DNA from: Thalassomonas sp. RHCl1 | Lineage (GTDB): Bacteria > Pseudomonadota > Gammaproteobacteria > Enterobacterales > Alteromonadaceae | Length of the DNA: 64,000 nucleotides | Direction: 5' to 3' | Assembly: GCF_947387555.1 (NCBI RefSeq) | Contig: NZ_CANDNZ010000017.1 | Span: 1-64,000 of the forward strand | Part shown: one piece after another, positions 57,442 to 64,000 of the stretch | Numbering within the stretch: the first letter of the stretch is position 1 | Layout of the letters: each line of letters opens with the position of its first letter | Notes under the pieces: model-generated | Databases searched by the model: none | What the model saw: only the letters and a program-made list of their open reading frames with translations | What the model was told of the DNA's origin: nothing | Position numbers and translations under genes: made by a program

Positions 57442-57502
57442 AGAGCTTTTAAGGCAAACCTGATAATATAAAAGCGATAACTGAACAGGCCCGGAAAAAG
57501 CA

Positions 57503-58414
57503 ATGAATGTCTCGTTTGAACAACTAAAAAGCATGGTGGTCTTTGCCCAGGTCATTGAGCAGGGCAGCTTAAGCGCCGCGGCTAAACACCTGGGGTTGTC
57601 ACGCGCCGTGGTGAGCTACCATATCAAAAAGCTTGAATCATCTTTGGAACTGAAATTGCTCAACCGCTCCACCCGCAGCTTTACCATGACCGAAGCCGGG
57701 CAGCAGTATTATTATCGTTGCCGCACGATTGCCGAGCAGGCCCGGGCCGCCAACCAGCAGATTGAAAATTTCAAACAAGAACCCGAAGGCTTGCTCAAGA
57801 TCACCTGCCCGGTGAATGTCGGCTTACAAACCATAGTACCGGCCCTGAATGACTTTAAAGCTTTATACCCGAAAATAGAGCTGGATGTGATGTTAACCGA
57901 TGAAGTGGTCAATATCATCCAGGAAGGCATAGACCTGGCTATCCGCGGTGCCCCGCTGGCCGATTCGGGGCTGCAGGCGACGAAACTGTCCACCCTGACC
58001 ACCTGCCTGTGCGGCTCAAGCGAATATTTCAGAAAGCATGGTCGGCCCACCACGCCAACAGAGCTGGGCCAGCATCAATGGGTGATATATAAACTGACCT
58101 CAGGTGTCCTGACCCTGAGCAAAGGCAGCAAAAGCTACAGCATCAAAATACAGGGGAAAATCAGCACCAACAATGCCGCCGCCAGAACCGCTTTTGTCGA
58201 AGGAGGCCACGGCCTGGGGCGTATTCCCCTTTACGACGCCCTGCCAAAAATCAACAGCGGTGCGCTGGAGCAGGTATTGGCGGATTATACATTGCCGGAT
58301 ATTTATGTTTACGGTGTGTATCCCCCCGGCGGGGCAAGCGCCAAAAAACTCAGGTTATTGATCGATTATCTTAAAGGGTACTTTCTCAAAGAAGAAAAAA
58401 GAGCCGTTTTATAA
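57503..58414 (+). CDS. LysR family transcriptional regulator
   Basis: 303 residues. N-terminal winged helix-turn-helix (about 5-64; GSLSAAAKHLGLSRAVVSYHIKKLE) and a LysR substrate domain (about 90-295) of the type often found with DJ-1 or oxidoreductase genes. Divergently arranged with the DJ-1-like gene, so its probable target. Inducer unknown. Confidence 0.93.
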   Translation: MNVSFEQLKSMVVFAQVIEQGSLSAAAKHLGLSRAVVSYHIKKLESSLELKLLNRSTRSFTMTEAGQQYYYRCRTIAEQARAANQQIENFKQEPEGLLKITCPVNVGLQTIVPALNDFKALYPKIELDVMLTDEVVNIIQEGIDLAIRGAPLADSGLQATKLSTLTTCLCGSSEYFRKHGRPTTPTELGQHQWVIYKLTSGVLTLSKGSKSYSIKIQGKISTNNAAARTAFVEGGHGLGRIPLYDALPKINSGALEQVLADYTLPDIYVYGVYPPGGASAKKLRLLIDYLKGYFLKEEKRAVL

Positions 58415-58433
58415 GGATAAAATGAAAGTAAGC

Positions 58434-58538
58434 TGTGGATAAGCTGTAAAAAATGCAGGATAACTTGCAGGCACTTGGGATAATAGTGCATAAGCTTGTG
58501 GATAGCAGGGATAACCTTGTGAATAAAATTGTGAAAAG
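58434..58538. repeat. Phased cluster of DnaA-box-like sequences
   Basis: One perfect DnaA box on the minus strand (TGTGGATAA at 58434-58442) plus near matches: TGTGGATAG (58497), TGTGAATAA (58518), TTGGGATAA (58475), GCAGGATAA (58455), CAGGGATAA (58506), AGTGCATAA (58485) and TGTGAAAAG (58530). Intervals are 9-12 or 20-21 bp, all in the same orientation. It lies in a non-coding stretch after the LysR gene. Confidence 0.5.
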
Positions 58539-58542
58539 CCGC

Positions 58543-58566
58543 TCAGGTCAAGGGCTGCTGACCTGA
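58543..58566 (-). terminator. Stem-loop downstream of the DUF3012 gene
   Basis: TCAGGTCA-AGGGCTGC-TGACCTGA, an 8-bp perfect stem. On the minus strand a TTTT run follows after five bases. It probably ends the DUF3012 transcript. Confidence 0.55.
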
Positions 58567-58592
58567 ATGGCTCATTGTTCAAGGCTTAACCA

Positions 58593-58754
58593 TTATTTAA
58601 ATAAACAATGTTTGGCGTAATCTTTGGCTTCGGTAGCGGTCCAGTCGCCTTTAGGTTTTTCCTTCATCTGGGCACACCATTTTTCACTGCCCACTTCCGG
58701 CGCGCATGCCGCCAGCAAAAGAGATGCACTAAGTGCCAATATTATTTTTTTCAT
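58593..58754 (-). CDS. DUF3012-like small lipoprotein
   Basis: A 53-residue gene. Signal with lipobox LAAC (Cys17), then the short mature part APEVGSEKWCAQMKEKPKGD (18-37) and an end in DYAKHCLFK. The pattern WC..MKEKPKGDWTA.EA..YAKHC is recalled as DUF3012. Two mature-part cysteines could form a disulfide. GGGAAG lies just before the ATG. Outer-membrane-attached small protein of unknown role. Confidence 0.82.
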   Translation of the reverse strand: MKKIILALSASLLLAACAPEVGSEKWCAQMKEKPKGDWTATEAKDYAKHCLFK

Positions 58755-58861
58755 TGTCTTCCCATTTCTTCATCAGCTTAAAGTAAATATCCAGCAAGCT
58801 TAGCACAGCAAACCTTTACCTGGCAGCTGCTTAACCTGCGCTTTATCTGTGACAGCAAAAA

Positions 58862-59968
58862 TCAACCGCCGCCGCGTTTTCTCACTGTCAGGGTTGACCA
58901 GCCCTTCCAGAATTTAAACGAATTACTGTTAGGTTTGGCCTTAGTGGTCCAGTCTTCACCATGGGTACGGTTAAAATTACCGTTGCGTACCTCATAGATA
59001 TTATACATGCCATCCTTGCCTAAACTGATATTGCCGGTATTGGTCACATCGGGCTTATGGATGTAATCCTGAGTCAGGTTTTCGCTGATCACTGAACCGG
59101 CAAAACCCACTACCTTATGATTTCTAAACCCTTGCTCAACCAAAGCCCGGGCAAAACGACGGGCGTAAGGTTCGCGCTTACCAAAGCCACCCCACATCCT
59201 GCGGGTATGAGTGGCTCCCCAACAGGAAAAAAGATAAATGACAATCGGCTGGCCCGGGTTGCGATCTAAGCCGTCGGCCCGTAACTGTACCGCCAGCTCT
59301 GTAGCCCCCAGCTTGCCGTTATGGCTGCCGATCCCCCGCCCCAGGTGGCCATGCCCGACCACAAAGAGTTCACCGCCGCCATCGAGGGCTGCAAGCGAGT
59401 TACCGTGTGAGATCTCCCGCTTATACATGTCGGCGGTCAGGTGTCTTCTGATATAAGTAACAGTATGATAAGTAGCGCCATCCTGGTCATCATGATAAGG
59501 GGCGTAAATTTCATGGGGCAGGTTTTTCCTGTTGTTTGTTATCCCCTTTATCAGGGGTTGTAAACGCCTTGCCTGTTCAAGCTCAACCTTGGCATTTTCT
59601 TCACCGGCCATGACTTCCAGCGCCGTAGGAATCGGCGGCGGCACATAAGCGGCGCATTGCAGCAAAATTTGACTGAAACGAGTCTGTAATTGTCCGGAGT
59701 GAATGTTGCTCACTTCAGAGACCACCTTTCTGATCTCATGACGCATCACTCCGGCACGCATCATAATCATCGCCCGGCGATAACGGCGATCGTTCGCGGT
59801 ACCGCTCTTGCCTATATGCATTTTTTCTCCGATTCGGCTCATCTCATGGGTGGTAGCATTAATGCCCCACTGAAAAACCTTTGAGCCTGCTTGCGGATTG
59901 CGCTGATCGATATAGGCTGCAGTATCTACGAGTCTTTGTTCGGTACTTTTTGTGGAAAATAACGGCAT
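58862..59968 (-). CDS. Caspase-fold (clan CD) cysteine-peptidase-like protein
   Basis: 368 residues from ATG 59968 (AGGA 8 nt upstream; a TTG at 60028 is unlikely). No signal peptide. The N-terminal 180 residues are helical and unrecognised. The C-terminal half has the clan CD catalytic pattern: a strand followed by GHG (ELFVVGHGHLGRGIG, His206) and a second strand ending in the nucleophile (PIVIYLFSCWGATHTR, Cys249), with LGATELAVQLRADGL between. This layout matches the self-cleaving CPD (peptidase C80) of RTX toxins and related stand-alone proteins more than eukaryotic caspases. It may be an effector or a regulated protease. Substrate and activator unknown. Confidence 0.68.
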   Translation of the reverse strand: MPLFSTKSTEQRLVDTAAYIDQRNPQAGSKVFQWGINATTHEMSRIGEKMHIGKSGTANDRRYRRAMIMMRAGVMRHEIRKVVSEVSNIHSGQLQTRFSQILLQCAAYVPPPIPTALEVMAGEENAKVELEQARRLQPLIKGITNNRKNLPHEIYAPYHDDQDGATYHTVTYIRRHLTADMYKREISHGNSLAALDGGGELFVVGHGHLGRGIGSHNGKLGATELAVQLRADGLDRNPGQPIVIYLFSCWGATHTRRMWGGFGKREPYARRFARALVEQGFRNHKVVGFAGSVISENLTQDYIHKPDVTNTGNISLGKDGMYNIYEVRNGNFNRTHGEDWTTKAKPNSNSFKFWKGWSTLTVRKRGGG

Positions 59969-60170
59969 GTAAGGTCCTAATACATTAATGGGCGGCAATT
60001 CATTGCACTTAAGGCATAAAAGCAGCAAAGTTCTGACATGTTGCCGCCTTTAAGAAGATAAAGAAAAATATAACATTTGCCGGGCATGAGTAAAATGCCA
60101 AAACTAAAAAGTTCGTCAATTCCGGGCCGCATTGGCGGCAAACCGCAGCAAAGCTGAATTGAGCCCCGAA

Positions 60171-60641
60171 TCAGACTAAGTGTTTTTCCATCGACCAATT
60201 GACAAGTATCTCGCCGTTACGGGCAATTTCATTTTTTCGGAGCACAGCAAACCCCTGTTTGGCAAAAAACGGCTTTGCCAGGTAGGAGGCATTAACCGTT
60301 AAGATCTTTATGCCCTGCAGCCGGGCCTGAAGTTCCAGATGCCGGTACAATGCTGTGGCAATGCCTTTTTTCTGGTGCCCGGGATGGCTATAGGCCAAAC
60401 CAATCAAGCCATCATCTGCCAGGGCCATAAACCCTGCCACCTGGTTATCCAGTTCGGCAACATAAGGCGCCATTTGCTGAAATTTTGCTTGCCAGTGCGG
60501 GTAATCAATGGGCATGGGCGCCCATTGATTTATCTCCGCCTGGCTGTAATACTCACGGGCGACCTGGTGGATACTGGTATAAAAGATATCGGTAAGCGCC
60601 CTGGCATCACTGAGATAAAAGTTGCGGATATGAATGGTCAA
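60171..60641 (-). CDS. GNAT family N-acetyltransferase
   Basis: 156 residues with the acetyl-CoA-binding motif A, HPGHQKKGIATALYRHLE, and the usual GNAT strand pattern. Start is TTG at 60641 overlapping the stop of the upstream gene; no ATG occurs near the N terminus, so translation appears coupled. Substrate unknown. Confidence 0.85.
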   Translation of the reverse strand: MTIHIRNFYLSDARALTDIFYTSIHQVAREYYSQAEINQWAPMPIDYPHWQAKFQQMAPYVAELDNQVAGFMALADDGLIGLAYSHPGHQKKGIATALYRHLELQARLQGIKILTVNASYLAKPFFAKQGFAVLRKNEIARNGEILVNWSMEKHLV

Positions 60642-61279
60642 AACGACGCCCCGGGCTTTTTGGCGGCGCGCAGTTTCAGGCAGATAAAAGCAAAGGTTAA
60701 CAATAGCAGCAAAGTTGCAGGAATGAATTTAAGCGCCGGGATATGTAACCCCTGCACCAGCAGGCGTTCATTTTTCTCGATACTGGCCCATTTATGACTG
60801 GCGGCATCGGCAAAGGCATCGCTGGCAAAGATTTCCGCAATATCCCGGCGGCTGCGATAGCCTACTATCACCAGCCGATGCCAGTCATTGCCGTTGTCTG
60901 CCATCCAGTCGCTGCCGAAAATAGGCTGAGAAAACTGTTGCGCCAGCAACTTCACCATCACAGCACTGAAACGATCATAAGCTTGTCGCCCTGTGCCCGG
61001 ATTTTCCCGGCCATCCAGGTATTGTGCCTGTTCATTAAACTTATATAAATTGACCGTGTAAAAAGGCAGGCCGTCGTCGTTTTCCAGGAAATGCCGCAGT
61101 GCTTTCAGGTCGTGGCGGCCGCCGGGCACCTGGCTTTGCTGCTCAATCTTGCCAAGATACGCTTCAACTTCAGCTGCAGACAGGGGTTGCTGCGAACCGC
61201 GAAAAAGCAACAGCAGGACAAGTAAAAAAGTAAAGCAGCTCACAAACAACAGATTCGATAATTTAAACACGGCTTTCAT
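60638..61279 (-). CDS. Membrane protein with a DUF1330-like domain
   Basis: 213 residues: N-terminal membrane helix (about 8-26), an extracytoplasmic or cytoplasmic ferredoxin-like domain (about 65-180), and a C-terminal helix (about 186-203) with a basic end. The domain carries LPFYTVNLYKFN, a TGRQAYDRF segment and WHRLVIVGYRSRRDIAEIF, resembling the dimeric alpha-beta barrel of DUF1330. No known function. Coupled to the GNAT gene. Confidence 0.65.
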   Translation of the reverse strand: MKAVFKLSNLLFVSCFTFLLVLLLLFRGSQQPLSAAEVEAYLGKIEQQSQVPGGRHDLKALRHFLENDDGLPFYTVNLYKFNEQAQYLDGRENPGTGRQAYDRFSAVMVKLLAQQFSQPIFGSDWMADNGNDWHRLVIVGYRSRRDIAEIFASDAFADAASHKWASIEKNERLLVQGLHIPALKFIPATLLLLLTFAFICLKLRAAKKPGASF

Positions 61280-61337
61280 CCCGGCACTCTTCTATAAAAC
61301 TTTGCTTTTATTTATCCGCCAGCAGTTGCCGGCGGAG

Positions 61338-61868
61338 TTATTCTTGTGCTTTGAGCAAGTGATAAACTTTCACATCCGCCAACCGGCCGTAGCGATCAAG
61401 TTTTTGAATATTATGCTGATAGCTCATGCCGATTTTTTCCATCACTTTGCCCGATGCCGGGTTGTCAATTAAGTGATCGGCGGTTAATTTATTGAGCGCT
61501 AAGGAAGAAAAGGCAAAATCAACCAGAGCCCCGGCCGCTTCCGTCGCATAATTGTTGCCCCAATAGTCCACCCCCAGCCAATAACCCAACTCGCCTTCCT
61601 CTCCCTGAATATCTACCAGGGACATAGTGCCCATCAGGCATTTACTGACCTTGTCGGTGATGGCATAAATCACCGCGGTTTTATTTTTCCAGTGCTCGCC
61701 ATGCCCTGAAAGCCACTGCTCGGCCATCCCGTCGAGATAAGGATGGGGAATATGCAAGGTGGTTTCGGCGACCCGCTTATCCCCGGCTAACTGCTGTACT
61801 TTGGCGGCATCGGCAGGTAAAAACGGCCTTAAAATAAGCCTGGGGGTTTCAAGAATGATTTGTTCCAT
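61338..61868 (-). CDS. RimJ/RimL-type GNAT acetyltransferase
   Basis: 176 residues. Starts with ETPRLILRPFLPADA, the usual signature of this GNAT branch (Acetyltransf_3), and has the CoA-binding region YWGNNYATEAAGALVDFAF and a NPASGKVMEKIGM segment. Targets in this branch are N-terminal amines of proteins, amino acids or antibiotics; none can be assigned here. Confidence 0.88.
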   Translation of the reverse strand: MEQIILETPRLILRPFLPADAAKVQQLAGDKRVAETTLHIPHPYLDGMAEQWLSGHGEHWKNKTAVIYAITDKVSKCLMGTMSLVDIQGEEGELGYWLGVDYWGNNYATEAAGALVDFAFSSLALNKLTADHLIDNPASGKVMEKIGMSYQHNIQKLDRYGRLADVKVYHLLKAQE

Positions 61869-61913
61869 ATAAGGTCATTCTCCTGTCTTTTCAGTTGGTC
61901 ATCAGCCCTAATC

Positions 61914-61951
61914 TTGCACCCGGCTCCGGATTTCATCCGGGCCGGGTGCAA
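61914..61951 (-). terminator. Large GC-rich stem-loop after the amidohydrolase gene
   Basis: TTGCACCCGGC(T)CCGGAT-TTC-ATCCGGGCCGGGTGCAA: 17 bp with one bulged T. No T-run follows on the minus strand, so it may act as a Rho-assisted terminator or RNA-stabilising structure. Confidence 0.5.
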
Positions 61952-61963
61952 ACGGCTTAGGCG

Positions 61964-64000
61964 TTATTCAAAATAGAACTTTGCCCTTTCGTTATCATAG
62001 TTACCGATTTCATTCATGGTGGCGGCATCGTATAAGCGCCCGTTGATCATGGTATAACTGATCTTATCGCTAAGGCGGATATCTTTGGCGACATCACCGT
62101 CAACCACTATCATATCGGCAAGTTTACCGGCTTTAAGGGAGCCTAACTGGCTGTCCAACCCTAAAGATACCGCAGGTGCGATGGTCGCGGTACGAATAGC
62201 CTGCAGCGGCGTCATGCCCCCCTGAGCCATCATCCACATTTCCCAGTGCATCGCTAAACCTTCACGCTGGCCGTGACCGCCGGAATTAACCTTGATGCCT
62301 AAGTCCTGCAGCTCTTTAGCTACGGTAGCGACATTAACATGGTTGTAGTGATGCTCGGGCGCTTTAGTGCGGCGCATTGAACGGGCATCAAGGATCTCAT
62401 CAGGTACATACTTGCTCAGGCGCGGGTGGCGCCAAACGTCAGTGGTATCATACCAGTAGTGCTCACCCCAGATACCGCCATAAGCGACCCCTAAGGTCGG
62501 GGTATAAGCCATTTCGGAATGGGACCACAGCTGCTTAACATCGTCGTAAATGTTGGCAGTGGGAATGGAGTGCTCAAGCGTGGTATGGCCGTCAACTATC
62601 ATGGTCAGGTTATGCTGCAGCAAGGAGCCGCCTTCGGGCACCACCATCATTTCCAGTTCGCGGGCAGCCTGGACAAATTGCTGTCTTTGATCCCGGCGCG
62701 GCTGGTTATAACTCTTAACGCTGAATGCACCGGCTTTTTTCAAACGCTCGACATGGAACTTGGCATCATCAAGGTTATCAACATGGGCGGTATAACCGGC
62801 AGCAGTGGCACCGTATAAAATAGTACCGGTAGAAAACAGGCGCGGCGCCACTATCTGGCCGCTTTTCTGCATTTCGCTGGCAGCAAAAAACTCACTGGTA
62901 TCATAAGACGGGTTATGGATAGTGGTAACCCCTAGCGCCAGTTCGGCATAGTTCGACCAGTTTTGCTCTGGGATAAGCTCATTATTACCCTGCGGTCCGT
63001 GGGCATGGGCATCAATTAAACCCGGCATCAAGGTTTTACCACTGATATCGATCACCTTGGCATCTTCCGGCACAGAAACTTGTCCCTGCTGCCCCACGGC
63101 GGTAATTTTATTACCTTCAACCAGCACCACACCATTATTGATGATTTGCTCGCCTTCCATAGTGAGTACCTTACCGCCGACAAAAGCAACTTTGCCGGAA
63201 GGTTTATCGGTTTTTTTCTTAAAGCCTAAATAGGTGGTTTTTGGCGTAACCGCAGCGTCTTTCGCTTTGTCATCACCTTCTGTTTTCTTCTGCTCTTCAT
63301 CGGAAGAAATGGCGAATAAACCATCAAGCTCTGCCTGGTACAGGTCCGCACCTAAGCTCCAGTAGATTTCATCCGAGCCTTTATGCCAGTTAATGCCTTC
63401 ACCGGCACGTACCGACAACTGCCTGACCGGCAAGTTGGTTGCACCCGGGCCGATTTCAATCACTTCACCGCGCTCCACCAAAGGCGTCACGAACACTTTA
63501 AAGCGCTCGGCAAAAGCCAGGTATTTACCGTCGGGGGAAACCTTATACTCAGTGGCAAACTTGCCCTGGTAAATGGTTTGATCATGCTGGCCGTCAAGAT
63601 CGATTCGCGCCAGCTGAGTGTTTTCTTCATGACGCAACACATAGATGCGGTCATTACGATCGCCAAAGTGTGGCTTCAAGCCATTTTCGGTGACCAGTTT
63701 CATCTCGCCGCCTTTACTGGAAACCGAGTAGATCCCAGGGTTTAAGCCCCACTTTTTCGGTGTGATATAACCGCCGGAGACTTTTCTAAAGACGACTGTT
63801 TTACCGTCCGGGGAAAAACTGGGTTCGATATATTTACCCGGCTCATCCAGTATCGCCTTGCCTTTACCGCCGCGGGAGGAAACAACACGTACCTGACCCT
63901 GTTTCTCATCATCCCAGCTGACATAGACCACTTTTTTGCCGTCGCGGGAGAAACTCGGGTTAAATTCAAGATGATCTTTCTGCTTGGTCAAACGCTTAAC
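61964..64000 (-). CDS. Amidohydrolase with N-terminal beta-propeller, truncated by the window end
   Basis: The C-terminal 678 residues of a longer protein; the frame stays open to base 64000 and the start lies beyond. The N-terminal visible part is TolB-like propeller repeats (FNPSFSRDGKKVVYVSWDD, PSFSPDGKTVVF, KVSPDGKYLAFAERF). After about residue 270 comes a metal-dependent hydrolase: GLIDAHAHGPQG (HxH), VKSY with the metal-bridging Lys position, GHTTLEHSIP and a C-terminal LADMIVVDGD. Such PD40-amidohydrolases are often exported and thought to act on peptides or imide-like compounds; no substrate can be given. Confidence 0.9.
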   Translation of the reverse strand, partial: VKRLTKQKDHLEFNPSFSRDGKKVVYVSWDDEKQGQVRVVSSRGGKGKAILDEPGKYIEPSFSPDGKTVVFRKVSGGYITPKKWGLNPGIYSVSSKGGEMKLVTENGLKPHFGDRNDRIYVLRHEENTQLARIDLDGQHDQTIYQGKFATEYKVSPDGKYLAFAERFKVFVTPLVERGEVIEIGPGATNLPVRQLSVRAGEGINWHKGSDEIYWSLGADLYQAELDGLFAISSDEEQKKTEGDDKAKDAAVTPKTTYLGFKKKTDKPSGKVAFVGGKVLTMEGEQIINNGVVLVEGNKITAVGQQGQVSVPEDAKVIDISGKTLMPGLIDAHAHGPQGNNELIPEQNWSNYAELALGVTTIHNPSYDTSEFFAASEMQKSGQIVAPRLFSTGTILYGATAAGYTAHVDNLDDAKFHVERLKKAGAFSVKSYNQPRRDQRQQFVQAARELEMMVVPEGGSLLQHNLTMIVDGHTTLEHSIPTANIYDDVKQLWSHSEMAYTPTLGVAYGGIWGEHYWYDTTDVWRHPRLSKYVPDEILDARSMRRTKAPEHHYNHVNVATVAKELQDLGIKVNSGGHGQREGLAMHWEMWMMAQGGMTPLQAIRTATIAPAVSLGLDSQLGSLKAGKLADMIVVDGDVAKDIRLSDKISYTMINGRLYDAATMNEIGNYDNERAKFYFE

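Overview
The window looks like chromosomal DNA of a marine gammaproteobacterium of the Alteromonadales, most likely Colwelliaceae (Thalassomonas/Colwellia-like). This is an inference from protein character: a small protein resembling the marine-gammaproteobacterial TIGR02922/DUF2375 family, a DUF3012 lipoprotein, a YajR-type transporter next to uvrA, a complete Ccm cytochrome c system and a kinase-type nagK-nagA pair. I see no insertion sequence, prophage, CRISPR array, tRNA or rRNA. Genes are dense and mostly ordinary housekeeping or accessory chromosomal genes. All functional assignments come from reading motifs; no database search was run.

Layout, left to right. 1-3640: a methyl-accepting chemotaxis protein (minus), a roughly 1 kb AT-rich gap, and a cold-shock gene with a long structured leader. 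3642-14070 (all minus): a copper/silver export block read as CopL-like protein, DUF411 lipoprotein, CusC, CusB, CusA, then two PepSY membrane proteins, the second fused to an NqrF-like ferredoxin/flavin reductase. 14193-23560: ferrochelatase, a glutathione peroxidase homologue and ccmI-H-G-F on the minus strand, divergent from ccmA-B-C-D-E on the plus strand; together these make and use heme for c-type cytochromes. 23655-31596: folD, a TetR regulator with its operator in its own promoter, a lone MlaC, a TIGR02922-like protein, nagK-nagA and pgi (amino-sugar entry into glycolysis), and a second TetR. 31712-35979: an RND efflux pair divergent from that TetR, with two near-identical operators between them.

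36042-51188: an unrecognised 682-residue protein, fadH, a GreA/GreB-like protein, yajR, uvrA, a split membrane/spermidine-synthase-like pair, a large tubulin/FtsZ-like GTPase standing alone (47838-50138), and rluF. 51398-57292: a cupredoxin, a response regulator-CheC-GGDEF/EAL operon, a YqhD-type aldehyde reductase and a DJ-1/Hsp31-like protein divergent from a LysR regulator. 58415-64000: a helically phased cluster of DnaA-box-like sequences, a 53-residue DUF3012 lipoprotein, a caspase-fold (clan CD) cysteine-peptidase-like protein, two GNAT acetyltransferases, a small membrane protein and the C-terminal part of a beta-propeller amidohydrolase that runs off the end.

The items most worth follow-up are the orphan tubulin-like GTPase, the stand-alone caspase-like protein, the CusB carrying two CusF modules around a Met/His repeat, the PepSY-NqrF reductase pair behind the copper pump, the unrecognised 682-residue protein, and the DnaA-box-like cluster.
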